Positions 1 through 8,138 of a stretch of 13,108 nucleotides of DNA are shown here, piece after piece. Made by a program: the position numbers and the translations under genes. Origin of the DNA: Ochromonadaceae sp. CCMP2298 (lineage: Eukaryota > Sar > Synurophyceae > Ochromonadales > Ochromonadaceae); assembly GCA_026770595.1 (NCBI GenBank), contig MU633967.1, positions 5,317-18,424 on the forward strand. Direction: 5' to 3'. The stretch's first letter is position 1; every line of letters begins with the position of its first letter. The notes beneath the pieces are model-generated. The model was not told the origin of the DNA. It worked only from the letters and a program-made list of their open reading frames with translations, and made no database searches.

Positions 1-96
1 AGGGGACAGGGGACAGGGTGCAGGAGGGGGCGATGGCACAGGCGAGCACAAGGTGTAAAGGTGTGCAACAGAAGCAGTCGAGACAGTGGGTACTAT

Positions 97-138
97 GGGG
101 ACTAAGGAGTGGGGACTAAGGAGTGGGGACTAAGGACT
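97..138. repeat. 14-bp tandem repeat, three copies
   Basis: The unit ggggactaaggagt occurs at 97-110, 111-124 and 125-138; the third copy has one change (act for agt at its end). It lies in AQR intron 5 and looks like an ordinary minisatellite. Confidence 0.9.
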
Positions 139-158
139 GCCAGGGGACTGCGTTTTTT

Positions 159-249
159 GAGGGCTCGGCTCAATGGTATGTTACGTTGGTTCTCACCAGT
201 GTTGTGTAAGACAGGGATAATTGTTGTTGGCTATCAGCACCGAGCCCTC
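159..249. repeat. 75-bp intronic element, copy 1, with 10-bp inverted flanks
   Basis: The core 167-241 is identical over all 75 bases to 3392-3466. Bases 159-168 (gagggctcgg) are the perfect reverse complement of 240-249 (ccgagccctc). The outermost GG and CC of the core form the inner two pairs of this stem, and the other eight pairs lie in flanking DNA. Joining the flanks without the core gives a perfect 16-bp palindrome. On the gene's sense strand the core contains a UGGU-GAGA-ACCA mini-hairpin with a GNRA-type loop. I see no target-site direct repeat and no reading frame. The identity of the element is unknown. Confidence 0.9.
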
Positions 250-333
250 TCTTCTGACGACCGTCCCCACCCCCACTCCTTACACACACACACACACACA
301 AACATCTTTCCTCACAACCACAGGTGTACTAAC

Positions 334-3300
334 CTGTCGTATTTGAAGCCCAGCTCCACGAGGCGGCTGCGTGTCATGGCGGCGTGCGTGCAGGTCATCG
401 CCACGATTCGCGCCTATTGAGAGAAACACAAAGTTGAGAGGGTTAGGGCAGAGCGTTGAGTGCGACTGAGGTACTAATGGTACTGGGTGGACAACCCCAC
501 AGGATCACTGGGTTAAATACACAATATAGTATAGAAAAGGAGGATTTAATGAGGTGTGTAGAAGGCCAAGCACAGTGCGACTGGCGTGCAGAGTGTGCTG
601 AACTGGGTCCGTGTGCGGGGCAGGCATCAGTAAAGTGTGCGCTCATCGAGAGCACCGCCGCCCCTGCGCTTAGCCAACCCCCCCCCCCCAAACCACGCCC
701 CCGCCGCTGCATTTTACAGCGAGGAAGAGAGGGCCAGAGGGGGGGTCCAGCACGGGCCCGGGGGAGACGGGCTTCCATCAAACAAGAGGTGTCAGCCAAG
801 AAGGTTCTTCATCTGCCATGCCCCGCTACAGCTCCAGCATCCAGCTCTTCAAACCAGTCGCCTCTACCTTGTCTCCCCACATAATAAACACATATACATA
901 AAAAACAACACAAATACATAATAAACTCATAATAATCAACACACAATAAACAACACACAATAAACACATAATCCACATAACAAAACAACAACCCCCTAAC
1001 CTGCTTGGTCAGCAGGAAGTCCGCCCGGAGCGACTGGGAGCGCAGCAGCTCGAAGGCCCGGTAATCCGCCAACTCCGCAAAGACCCCCTGCAGGTGCCGG
1101 AAGCACCCCTCCGCAGCAGACATGTCCGCCCCCCACGCCTCTGATGCAGATGAGCCCATCACTGACTCTGGCACTGACACTCCAACCATGTCTGAGAAGA
1201 GCGGGGCGGGCGAGTCTGCGAAGAAGGCGGCGAAGGGGAACAGCTGCGAGACCGTGGGCGATACTGGTACTGGTGCTTCCGCCACATCCGCCTTGCCCCT
1301 GCCCTTGGCCTTCTTGCCACTACCCCCTATACCCGCCCCCACCCCCATTTGCATCTTGGCCATGGCGGCGGCCGCGTCCAGGCGGAACTTCTCCACGCGC
1401 GCCTGCACGTGCTGCAGCCGGAAGTAGGCCGCCGTCTCGCAGGTGGCGCCCGCGTCCCCCGCCACGCCCAGAGAGGCGCCCAGCCGCTGCACCTGCGCGA
1501 GCAGCTGCAGCCTCCTGGAGAGGGACCAGTTCACGCGGCCCTGCTTCGAGAACGCCTCGCCCTGCCCCTTGCCCCCGCCCAGCGCGCCCCCCGCGCTCAG
1601 CGAGTCCCGCAGCTCGATCTCCCCCGCGCCCAGCCTGAGCAGGTGCCGGGGGGCCACCTCCCTCTCCATGATCTTCTCGAACAGGTCGTTCAGCGCCGCG
1701 TTGGAGTGCGTCACCACCAGGATCTTCTGCGTGGGGTGGTTGCGGTACAGGTTCACGATTATCTGCACCGCCACGTCGGTCTTGCCCGTGCCGGGGGGCC
1801 CCACCACCATGGTGAGGCCGGGGTTGCAGCCCGAGCGGATGGCGGCCACCTGGGTAGATGTGAAGCGGATGCTGTTGACGGGGGAGCGGTCCTCAGGGTA
1901 GGGGCCGGGGTTGGCGCGCCTGTAGGGCACCACGAGCACCGTCTCATCTGCAGCACTAGAGACTGTACTTGAGGTCGCCCCCTTGGCGCCTTTGGACCTC
2001 TTCGCTCCCTCGGGTGCCACAGTGGGTACGATGACTCGGTAGGGGGGGCCTGGCAGATCAGACACATCCGCGCCCTCCGTGATGACCCTCTCCTCCCCCC
2101 CCACTGACCCCCCCCCTCCTGCTGCTGCCTCCTGCTCGGTGCAGGCGCTGAGCCGGAAGCGCACCGCGAACCCCTGCTGCGCGAAGGCCTGGGCCACGTG
2201 GGCGGCGTCGATGAAGGTGTCTGCGTAGTCTACGCTCTCCGTGAGGCCCTGGTTGAGATGGCTGAGGGGGGGGGGGGTGGAGGTTGGGTGGTTGTGGAGG
2301 TAAAGGTTGGGTGGAGGTGGAGGTTGGGTGGAGGTATGGGGGTGGGTTGGGTAGGCGGGTGTGGGTTTGGGTGTTAGGTTGGTGCGGGGGGCAGATCAAA
2401 GTAGGTACAGTACACAGTGCAGCGCGTTCCCTCAGTGGTATAGGGTGCATAAGGTGTCAACACTGTGGTTCTGAAAAGACTAATCAATATTGTGTTTAAT
2501 TCATCGGGACTCGCTCGCTCTGCTTGCTGGGGTGAGGGTGCTCTTCCCCCCCCCCAAACCTCTTTATATTTATGTATATATATACATAGGGACGAGGTTT
2601 GGGGGGGGGGGGAGAGCACCCTACAATATATATATATTCCTCCTCTGTCTCCTCTCTCACCTGTAGGTAGCCTTGGCCGGGTCCCCGTACCCCAAGAAGA
2701 CGTCGTGCATCCAGGGGGGGATGGCTCTGCCAACTGCCGCTGTGTTGATGAGCTGCCGGATGGTGCTGAGCACGGCCTTGAAGTTGTTCTCTTTGCCCCC
2801 CCTGCGCACCAGCAGGTTCAGGCCCTCATAGACCCCGTTGCCCGCAGCCATGTCGGAGAGGTACTGGCCGGGGTCCAGGCGCAGGCGCAGGTGGCGCACA
2901 GAGCCCTTGCGGTGGGCGCGCTCGTCGGGCCGGGAGGGGTCGTTGAGCACCACGTCGGCCTCGTCCCGGTACTCGAACACCTCCCCGCCGCGCACGTAGC
3001 GCACGCCGAACATCTGCGCGAAGTCCAGCATCTCCCTGTCCGCCGCCCCTGCGCCCCTGCCCCCTCCCTTGCGGGCCCCCTGCTGGCGGCCCTCCTGCGC
3101 CTGCGCCTCGTACTCCCGCAGTTTCGCCTGCATCTCCGCGTCGGGCTTGTCGATGCAGAGCAGAAAGACCACGTCGTGCTCCCTGAAGCCCTCCCACTCC
3201 TGCCGCATCTTGGCGTCGTTGTTGTAGCGCGCCAGGTCGATGGAGAGGGTGCAGGACACCTGGCGGGGCACCAGCTCGCCCAGGCGGGGTTTGGACACCT

Positions 3301-6180
3301 GGGGGGGGGGGTTGGAGGGGGGTAAGGCAGGGTTATGAAAAGCGTGCAAATAGCAGCAGTAGGGGCGGTTCGGGCGGTGTGTGGTGCTTTTGGCTCAATG
3401 GTATGTTACGTTGGTTCTCACCAGTGTTGTGTAAGACAGGGATAATTGTTGTTGGCTATCAGCACCAAGAGACCACACAGGGAACAGGCGTATAGGCGTA
3501 CAGGGTGTCGGTTTCGTGTATACGCATATAAGATACAAGATGCCACAAAGGAAACCGTATACCTGCATAAAGTATAAATAGTATACACAGGATATCATAC
3601 ACACTCACCTCGTCGATGTTCAGAGACTTCAGCGGCAGAGCCATCCTCGACCAGCCCCCGAAGGTCACCCCCGCACCCAGGCCGGCCCCCGCCCGGGGCG
3701 CGAGCTTGGGGTTCATCCTGCGCACGGCGTCCACGAGGTCGTCTCTCACCTCGTACGCGCTCTCGAGCCGGAACAGCGCGTAGTTGCGGTGCAGGTAGTC
3801 GTGCATGGAGAGAAACTGCAGGTTCAGCTTGGGCAAAGCCAAAACAGGCACCTCGCCCCCGGCCACCAGCGCCAGCCCGCCGCCACCACTGGGGGGGGGG
3901 GGGCTGGGCTCTAGGCTGAGGGGCAGCTGGTCGAAGTCGAAGAGCAGCGTCTCGGTGGGGTAGAGCGAGTCCCTGTTGAGCTGCTCCAGCAGGCGGGGGC
4001 GGGGCACGAGGTGCGCCTCGAGTAGCGCCAGAAGCACCGCCTCCTCCCCCACCGGCACGCCCCCACTAACCTCAACGTCTCGGTCCGTGACCAGCCCCAG
4101 CCTGCGCGCCAGGTGCAGCAGCAGCGGCTGGTCCAGCAGGCTTAGGTGCCGCAGCAGCTGCTCGCGCCGGCCCAGCTCGCCCGCGCTGGAGAAGACCAGG
4201 TCCGCCAGACAGCCCTGGGCGGACAGGAGCGGGTCGCTGTGCGCCACCTGCTGCAGCGCCTGCACGCGGCCCGTGGCGCGCTCCAGCAGGTCCTGCGCGG
4301 TCAGAGGCCTGCCCGAGTCGTCTACCTCGAAGTGCACATAGGCGTCCACCGCGCCCACCAGCTTCAGCAGCAGATCGGAACTCCCAGAGCTAGAGCCAGA
4401 GCTAGAGCCAGAGCTGGAGCTGGGGGCGAGCGCGGGCGCGCGCAGGGCGAGGAAGACGAAGTGGCGGTCTTCCAGGAGCACCTTGAGGAAGCGGCGGGTG
4501 GGGAGCTGGCTCAAAAGGTCCACCAGGAGCTCCAGGAACCTCTCCAGATACCGAGCCAGCGGGGGGTCTGCGCTGCGCACGCCGGGGGGCGCGGCGGCCA
4601 GCGCGGCGAGGAAGGAGTCCACCATGCAGGGCATCCACTGCACGTCACGCTGCAGCGCCGCGAGCTGCCGCGCCGCCTCTGTCTTCTCCTCCTCCCCCCC
4701 TGCCCCCTCTGTCTTCTCTTCCTCCTCCTCCTCGCCCTTGCGCTTCCGCTTGGCCTTGCCCTTCTTCGCACTACCCTTCTTCGCGCTGGAGCTACCCGCC
4801 ACCCCCGCGTCAGATTCCACCCCCGCCCTGCCCTGCAGGTGCGCCTTCTGCGCCTGGAACTTCTGCCACTGCTGCGCCAGAGCCTCGCTGCCGGACAGCT
4901 CCTTGGCCAGCCGCTCCCTGCTCAGGGCCGCGTCCCACATGGGCAGCGCCAGAAAGCGCAGAGCCGCCGCGCGCAGTACGGGGCTCTCCATGCCTCTGTA
5001 GGAGTGCAGCATGAAGAGTACGTACTGCTCCAGCAGGCGGGGAGGCACCCTGCCCTGCAGGAAGAGGTCCGCGGCGGTCTCGTAGAGCAGGGCGCACTTT
5101 GCGGGGTGGGCGGTCAGCACCTCGAGGCCCGCCCCGTTGCGGCACTTCTCGTTAACCATAAGCAGCAGGCTCAGCACGTGCTCCAGGGAGGCCTGGGGGC
5201 CGAAGTGGGGCCACAGGTACCCCTCTAGGTAGCCGCTGTACTCTAGCAGCTGGAAGCGGGCGGCGGACCCGCGCAGCAGCTCCTGCTCGAACAGGTCACG
5301 CACCAGCTGCTCGCTGTAGGCAGACGCGCCCTGAGACAGAGAAAGTGGTGGGGAAAGGAGTTTGGGGTTATTTGGGTCGCCCTCGGGTGGAAATAGCAGA
5401 ATATGGGATAAAGTACAGGGGGCAGGGGTGTAGAGCACAGGAGAGGGGCTATGTAGTACGGAAAGAGGGCAGTATATGTAGAGAATAGAGTACAGGGGTG
5501 GGGTCTGGGGCGTCCATCAGGTTCAAGGGGTGTCAACATGACTAGCAGTCGATTTCCAGTTCAGAGGATTGGCTCTTGAGAGTGTTTGACATCAGCTGGG
5601 CGCCGCAGACTTCACAAATAAAGCATGTAGTGTGCGTGGTGCAGTATGGAGCATGTAATATAGATGCATAGTGCAATAGTGCAATATATAGTGCAATATG
5701 ATGCCGGGGGGGTGCAGTTGCGGGAGTCCTTACCTCGGATGCCCAGTGCTCGGCGGCCAGCTGCGTGATGGGATCTACTAGCATATCGCTCACGGTGGGC
5801 ATCCGGCCACCCCCCTTGCGCGGCGGCGCCCGAGACTGCGGCCGGGGCTGGGGCTGCGGGGGCCTCTGGGGCTGCGGGGGTTGCCGGGCGTGCTGGGGTC
5901 TCGGGGGTTTGGGCTCGGGCTGAGGAGGACGCGCGCCACCTGGGGGCAAAGGGGCTCGGGCAGGGGGGGCTTCTTCGGGCGCGGATGGAGCCTGCGCCTC
6001 AATCACGGGCTCCTCCTCCATTACGGGCTCTACCTCAATCACGGGCGCAGGCTCCGGTGCAACCTCTGCCACCGCCTCCGCTTCTGCAGCGGCTTCTGAT
6101 GCGGCCGCAGCAGCTGCTACTTTTTTTGCGGCCGCCCCCTTGGGCGCCGCCTTGGCTTTTGTGGCCTTCCGCGGCGGCAT
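334..6180 (-). CDS. AQR: Intron-binding spliceosomal helicase Aquarius (IBP160), 5' five exons, partial
   Basis: SF1 RNA helicase of the spliceosome intron-binding complex, contacting the intron upstream of the branch point (family knowledge). Exons on the minus strand: 6180-5734, 5330-3609, 3298-2661, 2261-1001 and 413-334. They join in frame (phases 0, 0, 2, 0) with GT-AG borders and give 1382 codons plus two bases. Landmarks: [20 protein letters not shown] at 130-149; [10 protein letters not shown] and MVNEK in the N-terminal armadillo-like part; [32 protein letters not shown] and [41 protein letters not shown]; Walker A GPPGTGKT at about 1090-1097; [29 protein letters not shown] and LVELGFKYD at the last visible exon. 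The EEAA motif II and the rest of the helicase lie beyond base 1. Human AQR reaches the same point near residue 970, so this protein carries several hundred extra residues of low-complexity inserts. The start at 6180 has A at -3. Confidence 0.97.
414..1000 (-). other. AQR intron 4 (587 nt)
   Basis: The donor CAG/GTTAGG starts at 1000 and the acceptor CAATAG ends at 414. The donor-proximal 120 nt (880-1000) is AT-rich with simple repeats, including a 14-bp unit caacacacaataaa in tandem at 937-950 and 951-964. The rest is GC-rich with a run of nine or more C at about 679. Reading frames there show no AQR or other recognisable similarity. Confidence 0.85.
2266..2390. repeat. G-rich minisatellite (C-rich on the sense strand) next to the intron 3 acceptor
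   Basis: A run of 12 G is followed by variants of a ggttgggtggaggt-like unit repeated several times, then G-run/T spacers to about 2390. The plus strand has many closely spaced runs of three or more G and could form G-quadruplexes. On the transcribed sense strand it is a long C-rich pyrimidine/CA tract leading into the 3' splice site. Confidence 0.8.
2535..2622. repeat. Fold-back inverted repeat within AQR intron 3
   Basis: The left arm 2535-2562 (agggtgctct, then t plus ten c, then aaacctc) is complementary to the right arm 2594-2622 (gaggttt, 12 g, agagcaccct). The only differences are a t and a length shift in the homopolymer. The 31-nt spacer contains an 18-bp perfect palindrome, tatgtatatatatacata (2571-2588). 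In RNA it would form a long hairpin. Confidence 0.9.
3299..3608 (-). other. AQR intron 2 (310 nt), host of one 75-bp element copy
   Basis: The donor GTGAGT starts at 3608. The acceptor is a run of ten C directly before AG (plus-strand G run 3301-3310). The intron contains the 75-bp repeat (3392-3466) and its self-complementary flanks. The donor-proximal third is AT-rich and carries GTATAC three times (about 3518, 3558 and 3590). Confidence 0.9.
3378..3479. repeat. 75-bp intronic element, copy 2, with imperfect inverted flanks
   Basis: The core 3392-3466 is identical to 167-241 and has the same orientation relative to AQR. Bases 3378-3393 (tgtgtggtgcttttgg) pair with 3465-3479 over 15 pairs, with one unpaired g (3386) and one G:T pair (3389:3469). 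The pairing starts with the same core GG/CC as in copy 1, but the flanking sequence is unrelated to that of copy 1. Confidence 0.88.
3609..5330 (-). other. AQR: AQR exon 2 with nuclear-signal-like Lys/Arg-Glu tract and Ser/Gly repeat
   Basis: The 574 codons hold most of the N-terminal helical region. A basic cluster [18 protein letters not shown] (around bases 4733-4785, residues about 332-350) is followed by a Glu run with two EEKTE-type copies, a plausible bipartite nuclear signal. Around 4386-4425 a 12-bp unit repeats about three times and encodes SSSG repeats. A run of 13 G at 3891-3903 encodes PPPP; conserved AQR sequence in the same frame on both sides shows that the run does not break the gene. 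Confidence 0.9.
5331..5732 (-). other. AQR intron 1 (402 nt; final donor base at 5733)
   Basis: The donor GTAAGG begins at 5733 and the acceptor TCTGTCTCAG ends at 5331, preceded by a C/T-rich tract. Around 5665-5700 a short unit resembling tagtgcaata is repeated imperfectly about three times. I see no gene in it; the frame from exon 1 runs on a short way into the intron without AQR similarity. Confidence 0.85.
5734..6180 (-). other. AQR: AQR exon 1: basic, Ala/Pro-rich N-terminal extension
   Basis: Of 149 residues only about the last 22 (from MPTVSDML at 127) align with the conserved AQR start. The first 20 are Lys/Ala-rich in the style of a linker-histone tail ([20 protein letters not shown]). 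Then comes an Ala/Glu stretch (about 21-70) and a Pro/Gln/Arg-rich stretch (about 71-125). It is probably disordered and may contain nuclear-localisation and RNA-binding character (inference). An internal Met at base 5802 could give a conventional-length N-terminus. I favour 6180 because the frame is open throughout and its context is good. The donor is GAG/GTAAGG. Confidence 0.85.
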
Positions 6181-6904
6181 GGTTTGCCTCCGCCACTGGG
6201 GTAGGAATTAAAATATCCTCTAGAGCGCACTAACTGCAATCAAGCCTGCACTGGGGGCTTGCTGCGGTTGATTGCTCGAGGCACGAAGATCTGCCTCCCC
6301 AATTATGGCGGTGCACTATAGAATCTTCTTCACAAGGAGAGGCATCCCCTCTCCCTCCCGCAGGCTCTCTCTCTTTGCGGCCCTGCGCAGCCGCACAATA
6401 AAAACCCCTGAAAGACACGGCACGTTTTGGATTTTTGAAGTATTTATCTATACTGGATCGAGGGTCTTTTTTTGTTACCGCTAAACTTTCAAAAAAGTTT
6501 AAAACCCCCACTTGGCTGGAAAGGGTTTATAATCAGTGCAAAAAGCAAAACCCCGATGGGAAATGCTGTGGGGAACACGCATATAATTCGTAACTTACCG
6601 GTTACCAATACAATTAATGACAATCTAGAAAAATGTGCAAGGTGTATATTACTCGACTTCTAATCTATCATTATTCAGTAAAACGCTATTGTTTACAAGA
6701 AAATACTAATACAGTGATGCACTGATGGCGCCGTTTCTTGGCCAAAGCTTTTTCCTGGGATTTCAACCTCCCGACCACCTCGATCAGTTTGCCAGTTTGC
6801 CTCTCTCGCGCCCCTCGTCAGGCGGCGACCTCTTCGGCGGTGACCAGAGCTCGCGTTTTGGCTGCTGGCGAGTGCCAGGAGTGGAAGTCTTACAAGGAGC
6901 GACC
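6181..6904. promoter_or_regulatory. Divergent intergenic region between AQR and the SRR1-like gene
   Basis: The two genes start back to back, so this stretch must hold both 5' ends. The AQR-proximal part (6181-6400) is mixed in composition. It has a hairpin with arms gcaatcaa (6236-6243) and ttgattgc (6268-6275) and a 7-bp stem-loop ggagagg/cctctcc (6336-6354). From about 6400 to 6720 the DNA is clearly AT-rich, unlike the genes, with TATA-like words but no box I can assign. An in-frame upstream ATG of the SRR1-like gene lies at 6725. No RNA gene was recognised. Confidence 0.55.
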
Positions 6905-8138
6905 ATGTCTGAGTGGCAAACGATCTCGAAGGGGAAGAAGGGGAAGCGCAGTGGGGCAACCTACGCCCCACCCGCTGTGAACAGTGAGCTGTTGAGGAGG
7001 GGCCGGGCCGCAGCTGTGCTCTTGACTTCGGAGAAGAGCAGCGAAGCAGTGGTGGCGGACGTGCGTCGCTGCCAGGCGGCTCTGCGGGGCTCTGCGTACT
7101 TCGCCTTCGTGCGGGAGCAGCTGCGGGGGCAGTGCGGAGACGGTTTCGGGTGCGTCTTGGGGCTAGGCATCGGCAGCCTGTCCTCGGACACATCAGTGCT
7201 GCAGCTGGCCCTCTACCTGCTCCTGTGTGAGGCATTCCTCCAGGGATACAATGGCGCTGCTGAGGCCCTACACGACCCTTCGTCTCTTGCCACGGTACTT
7301 GCGACTTCAGATGGCAAGCAGGTTCCCCCGGTTCCCTCTGTCCCCCCTGCTCCCCCGGTCCCCTCAGCCTCTGTTCCCACAGTCTCCTCTGCCTCCCCAG
7401 CCCCCAGCGCGCCCTGCATGGGCGTTTTCGACCCGCTAATGTCCACCGCAGATGAGGCGGCCTACCGCGAGTTGCGCGTGCCCGTGCTGCGAGACAACCT
7501 GCGCGGCAAGCACGTAGCGCACGCGCACCAGGGGCGCACGCTGTTCTTCCTCCCGCACTGCCCGCACCGCCTCTACTGCAACCTGCTCTGGGCGAACTGG
7601 GGCACTTTGGACCGGCTGGTCATATTCGGAAACAGGTAAGCGACCGCAGCTCAGATAAACATCGCTGCCTTCTTGCTTAGCCCTCTGCCCAGCACTGACC
7701 TGCCACCTCCTGCATCCCACGCCCCACATCCACGCATCACGCCCCACCTACGCGTCCCGCAGTTTTCACTCCTACAGCCTTCGCCGGCTTAACGACCCCA
7801 CCCGGCGAGCACCAGCGCCACACAAGGGAAATGGGGAAAAAGACACATATACCACAGACCCCACGGACACGATGGCGCTGCTGCTGCCCTGCGTAACGGA
7901 GGTGGACCTGTGGCCCTCTGCGCTGGTGCGGTCCAGTTTCTTGAGAGAGGGCAGGGGGTTGCACGCCCTGCGCTGTCTGGAGAACGCCGTCTGCGACCTG
8001 GGCCTGATGCTCTTTAAACCAGAGGGCCCCTCTCTCCCTGGGCTCATTCCCTTCTCGCTCGACCCGCAGCTGGCGGCTCGTAGGCCCTCTGGTCAGCAGA
8101 TCGATGCCGCTGCCGCTGCAGACCCAGAGCTATTCTGA
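6905..8138 (+). CDS. SRR1-domain protein (SENSITIVITY TO RED LIGHT REDUCED 1-like)
   Basis: Two exons, 6905-7635 and 7763-8138; the 127-nt intron runs from GTAAGC to CCCGCAG. Splicing turns an AG/T codon into Ser and restores GNSF, the family consensus. The product is 368 residues. Motifs in order: SEWQTISKGKKGKR near the start, as in many SRR1 proteins; GLGIGS at 86-91; a Pro/Val/Ser-rich insert at about 139-170; FDPLMS at 175-180; TLFFLPHCPHRLYCNLLWANW at about 212-232; GNSF at 242-245; and a late ENAVCDLGLMLF segment corresponding to the C-terminal part of the domain. In Arabidopsis SRR1 affects clock and phytochrome-B signalling, and animal and yeast homologues exist; the biochemical activity is unsettled. 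I chose the ATG at 6905 because of the start-like SEW motif and the gaccATG context. An in-frame ATG at 6725 would add 60 residues without domain similarity. Confidence 0.9.
7636..7762 (+). other. Intron of the SRR1-like gene
   Basis: The donor is CAG/GTAAGC and the acceptor CCCGCAG/T. The intron is C-rich. Removing it rejoins the conserved GNSF motif exactly, which fixes both borders. Confidence 0.92.

Larger units (their letters stand above)
1..333 (-). other. AQR intron 5, incomplete at the window edge
   Basis: The donor GTTAGT starts at 333. The next expected AQR residues (ILMEEAAQ) are not encoded on the minus strand down to base 1, so the intron is longer than 333 nt. It contains a CA microsatellite (about 284-301), the first 75-bp element copy (167-241), and a 14-bp tandem repeat at 97-138. 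Confidence 0.8.
2262..2660 (-). other. AQR intron 3 (399 nt), with a fold-back and a G/C-rich minisatellite
   Basis: The donor CAG/GTGAGA has its first base at 2660. The acceptor is CTCAG at 2262, preceded on the minus strand by a pure C run. It splits a Ser codon (AG/C). The intron holds a 28-bp-arm inverted repeat at 2535-2622 and a repetitive G-rich block (plus strand) at 2266-2390. Confidence 0.9.

Noticed and set aside
167-241. tRNA-like or SINE-like internal promoter in the 75-bp element (GGCTCAATGG resembling an A box, GGTTCTCACC resembling a B box)
   Set aside because: The two boxes are only about 10 nt apart, the B-box match is poor, and no cloverleaf or T-arm can be drawn before the stem. 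Not enough to call a tRNA or tRNA-derived SINE.
167-241. Bona fide box C/D snoRNA call for the element
   Set aside because: Both candidate boxes carry one mismatch and no guide target could be tested, so it is kept only as a speculative alternative.
443-884. Open frames on both strands within AQR intron 4
   Set aside because: The flanking AQR exons join in frame across this segment, and neither frame shows recognisable similarity.
3510-3600. Three GTATAC palindromes in AQR intron 2
   Set aside because: Part of a generally TA-rich intron stretch, with irregular spacing and no further structure.
4146-5228. Long plus-strand frame (about 360 codons) opposite AQR exon 2
   Set aside because: Arg/Leu/Gln-rich antisense shadow of a confirmed AQR exon.
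2450-5540. Shared ggtgtcaaca word in AQR introns 1 and 3
   Set aside because: Only 10 bases match and the surroundings do not align.
6300-6500. Possible snRNA/snoRNA suggested by stem-loops and a CTTTCAGGG word (minus strand)
   Set aside because: No U3 box A or other snRNA core could be found; the word match alone is chance level.
6588-6602. gtaacttaccgg resembling the U1 snRNA 5' end
   Set aside because: The downstream sequence has none of the U1 stem-loops or an Sm site, and the match is short.
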